A stretch of 12,433 nucleotides of DNA from Nitrosopumilus sp. UBA526 (GCA_002506665.1 DAXZ01000036.1:1-12433); one strand, 5' to 3'. Shown: positions 1 through 6,875, counted from the first letter of the stretch. The notes: generated by a model not told the origin, from the sequence alone. Program-made: numbers and translations.

Positions 1-1363
1 CATTATCATCTTTTTTAACAAACAGGTAAGGAGATACCTCATCAATATTTAGATAATCATAAATGCCAAGACCCAATTTCTTTTTTCTAATCTTTGGTGG
101 AATTTTACCAGCAATCACGTAGTTCCCTAGCTGCTCTAACAAGAACGGACTATGAGTGATAACTAACACATTAAGTCCAAGGCGAATCATTCTTACAATA
201 TATTTGGCAAAAATCAGTTGATTTGCAGGATGCAAGTGTGCTTCTGGCTCTTCAATGATTAATAGACTACCGCGATGTACAATATGTTTCAGATATAAAG
301 AGATAGGAGCGATGTCCGTAATTGATGATGATGTTCTGTTCAACGGAATTGTAACATATTTGGAATTAAAAGTAATTTCGGCAAGAGGGTTAATTGCATT
401 AGAAGGTAATTGAATATATCCATGAAATAGCTCAAATTCTAATTGTTGGGCCAAATCTAAGAAGTTTCCCTCACTATTATACATGAGATGGATATTAGAA
501 AGAAAATCATATATTGTTCCCGTAAGTTGAGTTATTTCAGAGGGGTGATTCCCATTAGATGGAGCGTTTTTGATTATATTTGCAGAAAGTATTTTGTGTG
601 TGTGTATTATACCAGATCTGTCTGCTGGAAGATAGTGTGAACTTGAAGGAATTGAATTATGGGCAATACGATTACAGATTGAATTCAAAAGGTTTTCTGT
701 CACATGAAAGCTGATATTAATATCATGATCTAATTTAGGATGAATAGGAATAGAGTAATTGTCATTTCTTCCAGTCAAATCAGCGACATAATCAGTTTGT
801 TCCTTTGAAGTTTTAGTATTATACTGTACATCAAGTTTGGAGTTTGTTTTTAGAGTTAGTTTTTTATTTATTGTAATGTCAAATTTCTTTGAATTTGAAA
901 CACTGATAGTTGCTTGTTTTTGTTTTGTTCTGACAAGATCACTTACATCGACACCAAAATTTCTTTTGATTTGAGATTCTAGACCAACATTAAGCATGTT
1001 CTGAATTATTTCTGCAGAAATTTTTTTTGTAATATTTATAGGAATGTCAAATGATTTTTTATGTTTAATTTGTTTTACAATCTTTCGTACATCATCATAA
1101 AGTGAGTTATACATTTGATTACGTCCATAGTTTACATAACTAGGTATGTTGCCAAATTCAATTACATGATGTTCAGAAGTTAAAATGGAATGAATAAGCG
1201 TTGCCGCATATGATTTTCCTGAATTGTTAGGACCTATGAAAATTGTCAGAGGTTTTAATTGTATAGTTCCTTTTGAGATAGGACCAAAATCTTTTATGTC
1301 TATCTTCAAGTCAATTCCTACTTGTTTTTGTGGTTGTCTATTACGAGTATTCCTATTGGCCAT
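1..1363 (-). CDS. AAA/ABC-type ATPase, OLD/AAA_21-like, copy 1 (3' end outside window)
   Basis: Partial gene: 454 codons read without a stop from the ATG at 1363 to the left edge. The product is a paralogue of the protein at 2184-3665. It has Walker A GPNNSGKS near residue 44, a YLPADRSG motif mid-protein, an ABC-signature-like SSSITDIAPISLYL stretch, Walker B LLIIEEPEAHLHP and an H-loop ITHS. This is the SMC/ABC-type nucleotide-binding fold of the OLD/AAA_21 families, many of which serve in anti-phage systems with a nuclease partner. The ends resemble copy 2 closely, while the middle (about residues 200-310) differs strongly. The MANRN start is supported because in-frame similarity to copy 2 ends there and a TATA-like box lies 26 nt upstream. 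By analogy with copy 2, a small nuclease gene may lie just beyond the window edge. The substrate and trigger are unknown. Confidence 0.85.
   Translation of the reverse strand, partial: MANRNTRNRQPQKQVGIDLKIDIKDFGPISKGTIQLKPLTIFIGPNNSGKSYAATLIHSILTSEHHVIEFGNIPSYVNYGRNQMYNSLYDDVRKIVKQIKHKKSFDIPINITKKISAEIIQNMLNVGLESQIKRNFGVDVSDLVRTKQKQATISVSNSKKFDITINKKLTLKTNSKLDVQYNTKTSKEQTDYVADLTGRNDNYSIPIHPKLDHDINISFHVTENLLNSICNRIAHNSIPSSSHYLPADRSGIIHTHKILSANIIKNAPSNGNHPSEITQLTGTIYDFLSNIHLMYNSEGNFLDLAQQLEFELFHGYIQLPSNAINPLAEITFNSKYVTIPLNRTSSSITDIAPISLYLKHIVHRGSLLIIEEPEAHLHPANQLIFAKYIVRMIRLGLNVLVITHSPFLLEQLGNYVIAGKIPPKIRKKKLGLGIYDYLNIDEVSPYLFVKKDDN
1221..1321 (-). repeat. 101-nt block identical to 3523-3623
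   Basis: This segment encodes the region around Walker A of ATPase copy 1. It is identical, including third codon positions, to 3523-3623 in copy 2, whereas the central parts of the two genes differ greatly. Recent gene conversion or recombination is the simplest explanation. Confidence 0.85.
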
Positions 1364-1385
1364 AATGAATGCACACAATATAGAA

Positions 1386-1392
1386 TTAAAAA
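1386..1392 (-). promoter_or_regulatory. TATA-like box of ATPase copy 1
   Basis: TTTTTAA on the minus strand, centred 26 nt before the ATG at 1363. The same element sits at the same distance before the ATG of copy 2. An archaeal TATA box at this spacing implies a leaderless transcript beginning at or next to the ATG. No Shine-Dalgarno sequence is seen. Confidence 0.5.
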
Positions 1393-1559
1393 TATTTCTA
1401 GCTAGCTATTGACTACAAGTTAACTAAAGGTCAAATATTAGAGAATTATCAGTATTTTAAGAGAAAATTTGAACCCAAAATCTGACCTAGACTCATTATC
1501 ACACATGAGCTTGGCATATCATTGCAACAAACTCGCTAAAGGTGTTCGTATATAACAAA

Positions 1560-1721
1560 ATGATAGATATGGTCACAGAACAAGAGCTTGCAAGAAACAA
1601 CAAAGACGCAACAGTCTGCAAAAAGATGGCAGATGCGGCAACTGTCTGGGAGGCAGTATGGGATGATAGTACAAGATTGAGCATTGGTCTGAGTGTCAAG
1701 TTGAATTATGCAACAGACTAA
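1560..1721 (+). CDS. Possible small protein, 53 aa, unknown
   Basis: Short ORF beginning MIDMVTEQELARNNKD and ending LSVKLNYATD, followed by TAA. I do not recognise it. Its codon choice (many GCA, GAC, AAG, GTC) resembles the non-island genes rather than the very AT-rich ATPase genes on both sides, so it may be a real small gene or a piece of older chromosomal DNA left between two cassettes. A TATATAA sequence lies at 1549-1555, too close to this ATG to drive it in a standard way. The frame stays open upstream to a TGA at 1506, so an earlier GTG (1542) is possible. It occupies the position relative to ATPase copy 1 that the methyltransferase occupies relative to copy 2, but shares no motif with it. 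Apart from this ORF and the copy 1 promoter, nothing was seen in 1364-1732. Confidence 0.35.
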   Translation: MIDMVTEQELARNNKDATVCKKMADAATVWEAVWDDSTRLSIGLSVKLNYATD

Positions 1722-1732
1722 GACAAAATTAA

Positions 1733-2182
1733 CTATGTTTTAGCATTGATGATCTTTTTTAGAGAATCTCCACATTTCTTAGCCAGTATAGAGTATGATT
1801 TCCCTTGAATTTTGACTGTAGCTTTCTGTATCTTATCATGAATAACATAATTTTTATAGCTTTTTGCCAATAAAATCACAAAAAACAAAGGATCATTAGC
1901 CCCATGAGAAGTTGCAATAGAGGAGGATTCCTTACCAGCATTAGTTAGTTTCTCAATAATATCAGTCACATCAAGATTATGACTTTTTAGTTCGACTAGA
2001 GCAATTTTCTCATCATCGTGAAAAATTATACAATCACATATTTTTTTAGATTGGTTTACTAGTAATTCGCCTTTCAATATTACAAAATTTTTTCCAGTGT
2101 CTACATGAAGTTTACATTTGTTTTCGGTACAACAATCAACTTTTGCGTTATGATATTCATCTTTAATTTCTTGAACAATCAT
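1733..2182 (-). CDS. Small PD-(D/E)XK-nuclease-like protein, probable partner of the ATPase
   Basis: 149-residue protein that starts one nucleotide after the stop codon of the ATPase gene, so the two are almost certainly co-transcribed and probably translationally coupled. The central stretch, CDCIIF then IALVELKS (about residues 49-67), has the D...(E)xK spacing of a PD-(D/E)XK nuclease core: D50, E64 and K66, with E39 as a possible further acidic residue. Cysteines cluster at 17, 18, 23, 49 and 51, which could bind a metal. No membrane segment or signal peptide is seen. The nuclease assignment rests on the short motif and strand pattern only, so it is an inference. ATPase plus small nuclease is a common design in bacterial and archaeal defence systems (for example Septu, with an HNH nuclease), but this partner is not HNH or TOPRIM. 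An immunity or regulatory role without catalysis remains possible. Confidence 0.6.
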   Translation of the reverse strand: MIVQEIKDEYHNAKVDCCTENKCKLHVDTGKNFVILKGELLVNQSKKICDCIIFHDDEKIALVELKSHNLDVTDIIEKLTNAGKESSSIATSHGANDPLFFVILLAKSYKNYVIHDKIQKATVKIQGKSYSILAKKCGDSLKKIINAKT

Positions 2183-2183
2183 T

Positions 2184-3665
2184 TTAATCTACATCTAAAT
2201 TTTTTTGCAATTTAATATGTTTTGAATAAAGATATGCGTTTATTTTTACAAATTCTTCTTGTGAAATACCATCTTCATAATTTATTTCAAGTGGTACAAT
2301 TTTATGGTCATTATCATCTTTTTTAACAAACAGGTAAGGAGATACTTCATCATGAAGTAAAAAATCATTAATTCCAAGACCCAATTTCTTCTTTCTAACA
2401 TCAGAGGAAATTTTACCAGCAAGTAGAAATTGCCCTAGTTGTTCCAACAAAAATACACTGTGAGTAATAACCAACACATGAAGTCCAGAACGAATCATTC
2501 TTACAATATATTTTGCAAAGATCAATTGATTTGCGGGATGCAAATGTGCTTCTGGCTCCTCAATGATTAATAGGCTACCACTATGTACAATATGTTTTAG
2601 ATACAAAGAGAGAGGAGCAATCTCTGAAATTGAGGATGATGCTCTATCCAGTGGAATTTTATTATACTCAGAATTATAAGTAATTTCGGCAAAAGGGTCG
2701 GTTGTATTAGATGGTAATTGGATATTTCCATGAAATAGTTCAGATTCTAATTGTTGAGCCAAATCAAAGTAAGATCCACGGGCATTATCCATGACAAGAA
2801 TGTTGGAAAGAAAATCAGATACAGTTCCCACAAGTCTAGGTGTTTTAAAATTCTGATTCGTTCTATCATAAACACTAGTCATCATGCCTGCAGAAAGTAC
2901 TTTGTGTCCTTGCAATATGCCCGAACCCGCAGCTGGAAAATAATACGAATTTGAAGGAATTGCATCATGGGTAATGTAGTTACGTATTGAATGCAATAGA
3001 GCGGTGGTCACATAAGTGTCAAAAAGATTATTAGATGGTTCATATGGAATATAGATAGTCTGAGGGTCAGTTTGTTCATCTAATCCATCAACATAGTCAG
3101 TTTGTTCATTTCGAGTTCTAATTTTATACTTGACATCAAGTTTGGAGTTGGTTTTTAGAGTTAGTTTTTTATTTATTGAGATGTCAAATTTTTTGGAATT
3201 TGAAACACTAATAGTTGCATGTTTTTGTTTTTTTCTGACAAGATGATTTACAGGAGTACCAAAGTTTCTTGCAATTTCAGATTCTAGATCAACACCAAGA
3301 TCTCGAATTATTGTAGCAGAGGTTTTTTTTGTAATATTTACAGGAATGTCAAATGATTCTTTATGTTTAATTTGTTTCATAAATTTTTTTAGGTCTTGAT
3401 GGAATGATCTATGCAATGTACGAAATTGAGGGTTTGTAAAACCACGGCTTCTGCCAGATTCAGTAATAAGATTTTGAGAAGTTAAAATTGAATGTATAAG
3501 TATTGCCACATATGATTTTCCCGAATTGTTAGGACCTATGAAAATTGTCAGAGGTTTTAATTGTATAGTTCCTTTTGAGATAGGACCAAAATCTTTTATG
3601 TCTATCTTCAAGTCAATTCCTACCGGTTTTTGTGGTTGTCTATTACGACGATTCCTATTGGCCAT
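2184..3665 (-). CDS. AAA/ABC-type ATPase, OLD/AAA_21-like, copy 2
   Basis: 493-residue protein with Walker A GPNNSGKS at 44-51, a long variable middle, YFPAAGSG at about 242-249, the signature-like SSSISEIAPLSLYL at about 343-356, Walker B LLIIEEPEAHLHP at about 365-377 and ITHS at about 400-403. These are the parts of an ABC/SMC-like ATP-binding domain of the OLD/AAA_21 type, expected to dimerise on ATP. The frame also allows a start at 3683, but I prefer 3665: copy 1 has no start codon at the equivalent upstream position, and a TATA-like box lies 26 nt before 3665. A small nuclease-like gene follows after one nucleotide. Codon use is far more AT-rich than in the genes from 4750 on, suggesting transfer. 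Compared with copy 1, the residues at PADRSG are replaced by PAAGSG, losing an arginine. Role in defence is inferred from architecture and neighbours. Confidence 0.85.
   Translation of the reverse strand: MANRNRRNRQPQKPVGIDLKIDIKDFGPISKGTIQLKPLTIFIGPNNSGKSYVAILIHSILTSQNLITESGRSRGFTNPQFRTLHRSFHQDLKKFMKQIKHKESFDIPVNITKKTSATIIRDLGVDLESEIARNFGTPVNHLVRKKQKHATISVSNSKKFDISINKKLTLKTNSKLDVKYKIRTRNEQTDYVDGLDEQTDPQTIYIPYEPSNNLFDTYVTTALLHSIRNYITHDAIPSNSYYFPAAGSGILQGHKVLSAGMMTSVYDRTNQNFKTPRLVGTVSDFLSNILVMDNARGSYFDLAQQLESELFHGNIQLPSNTTDPFAEITYNSEYNKIPLDRASSSISEIAPLSLYLKHIVHSGSLLIIEEPEAHLHPANQLIFAKYIVRMIRSGLHVLVITHSVFLLEQLGQFLLAGKISSDVRKKKLGLGINDFLLHDEVSPYLFVKKDDNDHKIVPLEINYEDGISQEEFVKINAYLYSKHIKLQKNLDVD
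3523..3623 (-). repeat. 101-nt block identical to 1221-1321
   Basis: Copy 2 member of the perfectly conserved block around Walker A. Its first downstream mismatch with copy 1 is at 3624. Confidence 0.85.
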
Positions 3666-3687
3666 ATAGAATATATCAAACACACGG

Positions 3688-3694
3688 TTAAAAA
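3688..3694 (-). promoter_or_regulatory. TATA-like box of ATPase copy 2
   Basis: TTTTTAA on the minus strand, centred 26 nt before the ATG at 3665, the same motif and spacing as in copy 1. It supports leaderless transcription of the ATPase-nuclease pair. Confidence 0.5.
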
Positions 3695-3819
3695 CATGAT
3701 GATTATCAATTATTTGCCAACATTTTAGAAAAAAATAAATCTAATCCCCAAAACCTGACCCATCCTCATTACACCAAACACTAACTTTAAGTGATTATGC
3801 CATTCAATATCAAAACAGA

Positions 3820-4719
3820 TTGAGATTAAATCAGATAAAGTGTGGAGATAATATCGAGGTTCTCTCAAAGCTAGACTCGGAAATTGTAGATGTTACAATC
3901 ACATCACCGCCATACCGAAACGCAATAGATTACAGTATGCATGCAGAGCACGGAAACAACCCAAAAAAGAATTATCGTGGCAAGCTATCAATCACAGTGG
4001 CAGACTATATCAAAGACATGTCTAATATTTTCAGTCAGGTTCACAGAGTTACAAAAGAGGGAGGATACTGTTGCATTGTAATTGGAAACGAGATCAACAA
4101 AGGAACCCTAGAGCCTCTTCCCGCACTCCTAGTATCAAAGCTTTATGAGCAAGGATGGTACTTGCATGAAGAGATAATTTGGCACAAAGTGACAGGGGGG
4201 GCAAACAGAGCAGGCAGTTTTGTTCAGCATCCATACCCATCATACTTTAGAGCAAACATAATGCACGAGGTAATTCTAGTATTGAGAAAAGGAAAGAACA
4301 GGCTAAGAAAGTTGGAATATGCATTTACCAACATCAATCAAGATGTCACATGGAAAGAGATCGTCAATTCCATATGGCACATTGCACCTGTCCCACCGGG
4401 ATTTTTAGAACATCCATGCCCATACCCTGAAGAGATACCATACAGATTGCTAAACCTGTATTCAAATGAAGGAGACGTCATACTAGACCCATTTAATGGG
4501 GCAGGTCAGACTACCAAGGTTGCAAAGTACCTCAAGAGAAGATTCTACGGGATAGACATACAAAAGACATATGTGGATTATGCCACATCAAGACTAGCAG
4601 AAGCCCCCCACATCAGAGACGAGTCAATTACACTAGAGTTTGAAAGTGTGGGAGGTTCAATCCCAAGATGGAAAAAGATTCCAACTAGAAAAGTTACATC
4701 AAAAAAAGATTTCAGGTAA
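3820..4719 (+). CDS. Beta-class DNA methyltransferase (N4-cytosine or N6-adenine)
   Basis: 299-residue protein with the motif order of beta-class amino-methyltransferases (Pfam N6_N4_Mtase type): catalytic motif IV TSPPY at 28-32, then the target-recognition region, then HPCPYPEEIP near 198-207 and the S-adenosylmethionine-binding motif I DPFNGAGQ at 223-230, followed by YGIDI. TSPPY is commonest in N4-cytosine enzymes such as M.BamHI, so m4C is somewhat favoured. The start is taken as TTG at 3820 because the frame has no upstream ATG or GTG and the conserved NQIKCGDNIEVL stretch follows at once. The gene diverges from the ATPase operon and has no dedicated restriction enzyme gene beside it. 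Its codon use is nearer to the chromosomal genes than to the AT-rich ATPases, so it may be an older resident (solitary methyltransferase) or the self-marking arm of the neighbouring defence locus. Confidence 0.88.
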   Translation: MRLNQIKCGDNIEVLSKLDSEIVDVTITSPPYRNAIDYSMHAEHGNNPKKNYRGKLSITVADYIKDMSNIFSQVHRVTKEGGYCCIVIGNEINKGTLEPLPALLVSKLYEQGWYLHEEIIWHKVTGGANRAGSFVQHPYPSYFRANIMHEVILVLRKGKNRLRKLEYAFTNINQDVTWKEIVNSIWHIAPVPPGFLEHPCPYPEEIPYRLLNLYSNEGDVILDPFNGAGQTTKVAKYLKRRFYGIDIQKTYVDYATSRLAEAPHIRDESITLEFESVGGSIPRWKKIPTRKVTSKKDFR

Positions 4720-4749
4720 CTATGGTTTGTAGATGCAACCAAAGTTTGA

Positions 4750-5823
4750 TTATTTTATTTTCTTGTTTAATTCCGTGATGAACTTTTTTATCTCGGGTTT
4801 TGGAACAACAGCTCCGCATGCCTTGTCATGCCCGCCTCCAGAGCCCCCAAGACTAGTTGCCAAAAGATTTACAATCTTGCCCAAGTGAACCTTGCAGTTC
4901 TTGGAACCTCTAACGGAGACTGCATAGATTCCACGATCAACTCGTTCTTTGTATGCAACGCCAACATCCTTTCCAGAAAGACCCATAACAAAATTAACCG
5001 CACCGCTTGCACCAGAATCTAAAATTTCCATATAGCCCAAGTTTTTCATGGTTTTCATTCCTTTCTTTACTTTGGCAATCATTTGAGATAACTTTTCTAC
5101 CTGAATCTGAGCAAACTCAAAGGCATTTGGAATATCATGTGGGAATCGGGAATCAGAGAGCTCTTCGACCAAATACTGCAGATAGTCTGATTCCTTTTGA
5201 TGACCCACAATATTATAGGTCAGTACCGTTGCGCTAATCAGTGCAAATTGCCTGTCATAGATTTGAAGTAATTTTGAACCAATGGGCCTGTCTTCCATAT
5301 AATCAGTAATTGCAGCACAGGTTGCAACAAATGAAGCATGATCATTTAGTTTGGATTTAAAGGCAGTATAAACCTGGACTGCGGTGCACTCGTTGATGTC
5401 ATGAATCATTTTGACTTTGATCTTTTTGAGTTCTTTGACTATGTTAGGGTCAATGTCGTGATGATCAATATAGGTAACTGAGACCTTGTTTTTTCTCAGC
5501 GTTTTTAGTATGTCTACAAACTCGTCTTGTGTCTTTTTACTTAGCCCCAGGTCACAGATAAACAATGTTTTTAGTTTTTCATCTGAAACAATCTGATTTA
5601 ATGCCTCCATCTGGCCAGGATAGTCAACTAGTATTGCATCTCCTCCAAATGCTTGACGAACCAGTGCTGCAGAGCTGATCCCATCACAGTCTTCCTTGTG
5701 AGATATGCAGATAACACGGGTTCGTTTCTTTGCTGTTGTCTTTTTTGGCACCTTTTTGACTGTCTTTTTTGATATAGTTGACTTTGTGATCTTTTTGGAT
5801 GCCAATACAGATTCAAAAACCAC
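4750..5823 (-). CDS. DHH/DHHA1-family phosphoesterase with lysine-rich N-terminal tail
   Basis: 357-residue protein. Residues 1-36 form a Lys/Thr-rich basic tail. The DHH domain follows with EDCDG at 44-48 (the DxDG metal motif), D91 in FICDLGLS and IDHHD at 119-123. The C-terminal DHHA1 domain ends with SGGGHDKACGA near 328-338. The family comprises Mn-dependent phosphodiesterases acting on single-stranded nucleic acid or small nucleotides, including archaeal RecJ-like/GAN nucleases and oligoribonucleases; the exact substrate is not evident. The start is GTG at 5823, with a GAGGG ribosome-binding sequence just upstream that overlaps the stop codon of the preceding small gene, indicating translational coupling. 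The 3' end faces the methyltransferase gene across a 30-nt gap. Confidence 0.88.
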   Translation of the reverse strand: MVFESVLASKKITKSTISKKTVKKVPKKTTAKKRTRVICISHKEDCDGISSAALVRQAFGGDAILVDYPGQMEALNQIVSDEKLKTLFICDLGLSKKTQDEFVDILKTLRKNKVSVTYIDHHDIDPNIVKELKKIKVKMIHDINECTAVQVYTAFKSKLNDHASFVATCAAITDYMEDRPIGSKLLQIYDRQFALISATVLTYNIVGHQKESDYLQYLVEELSDSRFPHDIPNAFEFAQIQVEKLSQMIAKVKKGMKTMKNLGYMEILDSGASGAVNFVMGLSGKDVGVAYKERVDRGIYAVSVRGSKNCKVHLGKIVNLLATSLGGSGGGHDKACGAVVPKPEIKKFITELNKKIK

Positions 5824-5829
5824 AATCCC

Positions 5830-6033
5830 TCATTTAAATGAAGAATGAGGGCGGGATGATTTTTTGATATTTTGGTTTATCAGCGAAGTAGAATCAAGAT
5901 ATACATCATAAAATGACTGTCCCTCCATCTGTGTCTGTTGATCAAGTTCTTGAATTTTTTTCAGTTCACCCAAAGATGCATTTAGAACTAGGTCATCGAG
6001 TTTTTGTAAATCTTTACGTTCTCTGGGAGTCAT
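5830..6033 (-). CDS. Small hypothetical protein, 67 aa, upstream of the DHH gene
   Basis: Short protein beginning MTPRERKDLQKLDDLV, predicted mostly helical and highly charged, with a Ser/Lys-rich end. I do not recognise a family. It is probably real: its TGA stop overlaps the GAGGG ribosome-binding sequence of the DHH gene 6 nt downstream, so the pair is likely an operon with coupled translation. A TATA-like sequence lies 26 nt before its ATG. A function linked to the DHH phosphoesterase is only a guess from context. Confidence 0.6.
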   Translation of the reverse strand: MTPRERKDLQKLDDLVLNASLGELKKIQELDQQTQMEGQSFYDVYLDSTSLINQNIKKSSRPHSSFK

Positions 6034-6055
6034 TTGATTTTTGATTAAAAATTCT

Positions 6056-6063
6056 CATTTATG
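6056..6063 (-). promoter_or_regulatory. TATA-like box for the small gene-DHH operon
   Basis: CATAAATG-like sequence on the minus strand, centred about 26 nt upstream of the ATG at 6033, consistent with a leaderless start. A near-copy (CATTTATGATAAAA on the plus strand) occurs at about 6132-6145, so the motif is not unique in this gap. Confidence 0.35.
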
Positions 6064-6145
6064 ATCAAAAGTTGACATATTAGACAAAGTAGATAAAAGT
6101 TAGTAAGGCAGGCACAGATGTCACAAATTTCCATTTATGATAAAA

Positions 6146-6343
6146 TTACATTCTAGGCATTCCATGTTTCTTGCTTCGTGCCTTTGTTCGTAGTCGTGTT
6201 TTACAACATGGGCAAGAGTGCTCATCAGTAAAGAAGAACAACGCACACAGTGAACACCACTTTTGCCCAATTTGGTAACGCAGGTTGTTTGTAAATGATT
6301 GAGGTTTTAGACGCTCACATAGACCACGACATGTCTGTGCCAT
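6146..6343 (-). CDS. Small zinc-ribbon protein, 65 aa
   Basis: 65-residue basic protein starting MAQTCRGLCERLK. C30-x2-C33 and C44-x2-C47 (within CPCC) form a zinc ribbon, and C5 and C9 could provide a further metal site. It ends in a basic stretch (RTKARSKK). The MAQTCRGLC...CxxC...CPCC layout is familiar to me as a recurring small protein of thaumarchaea, often present in several copies and presumed to bind nucleic acid or to act with the transcription machinery; its role is not established. It appears to have its own leaderless promoter in the 46-nt gap after the RidA-like gene. Confidence 0.75.
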   Translation of the reverse strand: MAQTCRGLCERLKPQSFTNNLRYQIGQKWCSLCALFFFTDEHSCPCCKTRLRTKARSKKHGMPRM

Positions 6344-6364
6344 GAATCTATTACTGCAAAAAAT

Positions 6365-6373
6365 CTATTTAAG
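6365..6373 (-). promoter_or_regulatory. TATA-like box of the zinc-ribbon gene
   Basis: CTTAAATAG on the minus strand, centred 26 nt before the ATG at 6343, the spacing expected for a leaderless archaeal mRNA. It lies in the gap after the RidA-like gene. Confidence 0.5.
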
Positions 6374-6389
6374 ACAATTCCCAAATTCC

Positions 6390-6845
6390 CTATTGTGAGA
6401 ATTCAATAATTGCATCAATCTCAGTCATCGAATCCAAGGGCAGACATGCAACACCTACAGCAATTCTAGAGTGTCTTCCCTTATCTCCAAATATCTCAAA
6501 TAACAGATCAGATGCAGCATTGATCACCTGCGGATGCAGAGTAAACTCTGGTGCAGAATTTACAAAACCTGATAGTCTTACTATCTGTGTTACTTTGTCA
6601 AGACTGCCAAGCTCTCTTTTTATCTGGGCTAAAAGATTAATGGCGCACAACCTGGCTGATTTTTGGGCAGTCTCTAGATTATTTTCAGAGACCTTGCCTG
6701 TAAATACAACTTTGCCGTCATTAATTGGAATCTGTCCTGAGATAAACAGTAGATTTCCTGTCTTTACTGCAGGTATGTACGAGCCGGCAGGCGTTGGCGG
6801 ATTTGGAAGACTGATTCCCAATGACCCGAGTTTTTCTTCAATCAT
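6390..6845 (-). CDS. RidA/YjgF/YER057c/UK114-family protein
   Basis: 151-residue protein covering the whole RidA fold: NLLFISGQIPINDGKVVFTG near the N-terminus, and HSRIAVGVACLPLDSMTEIDAIIEF at the end, which includes the arginine that in RidA contacts the carboxylate of the imine substrate. RidA proteins are trimers that hydrolyse reactive enamine/imine intermediates from amino-acid metabolism; this member is longer than the typical 125-130 residues and is closer to the YjgF_like_1 type subgroup, whose substrates are less clear. It lies 30 nt after the TrmB-type regulator on the same strand, with a GGTG sequence just before the ATG, so the two probably form an operon. Confidence 0.87.
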   Translation of the reverse strand: MIEEKLGSLGISLPNPPTPAGSYIPAVKTGNLLFISGQIPINDGKVVFTGKVSENNLETAQKSARLCAINLLAQIKRELGSLDKVTQIVRLSGFVNSAPEFTLHPQVINAASDLLFEIFGDKGRHSRIAVGVACLPLDSMTEIDAIIEFSQ

Positions 6846-6875
6846 GATTGCACCGTATTTTGATCTGATGTATAT

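Larger units (their letters stand above)
2309..3771 (-). repeat. Second copy of a tandem duplicated ATPase unit (other copy 1-1498)
   Basis: The segment is homologous to 1-1498 along its whole length. Similarity covers the ATPase coding region and continues past the start codon: 25 nt at 3747-3771 match 1474-1498 at 21 positions. The duplicated unit therefore includes promoter DNA. Similarity is highest near both ends of the gene and lowest in the middle. Confidence 0.8.

Noticed and set aside
1499..1699. Minus-strand ORF of 66 codons
   Set aside because: It is opposite the plus-strand small ORF, has no family features, and its hydrophobic composition is what a reversed purine-rich coding strand gives.
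3666..3683. Six-residue N-terminal extension (MFDIFY) of ATPase copy 2
   Set aside because: Copy 1 has no start codon at the matching place and the TATA-like box spacing fits the MANRN start at 3665.
1..4719. CRISPR array, transposase, tRNA or integrase attachment site explaining the island
   Set aside because: No regularly spaced repeats, tRNA cloverleaf, transposase motif or terminal direct repeats were found; the only repeat is the ATPase duplication.
3820..4719. Classical type II restriction-modification pair with the small nuclease
   Set aside because: The nuclease-like gene is coupled to the ATPase, lies about 1.6 kb away on the opposite strand, and differs in codon use from the methyltransferase, so a simple two-gene system is not supported.
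4720..4749. Hairpin terminator between methyltransferase and DHH genes
   Set aside because: Only a four-base GGTT/AACC stem with a long loop is present. The T-rich run beyond it may still end transcription but lies within the DHH coding end.
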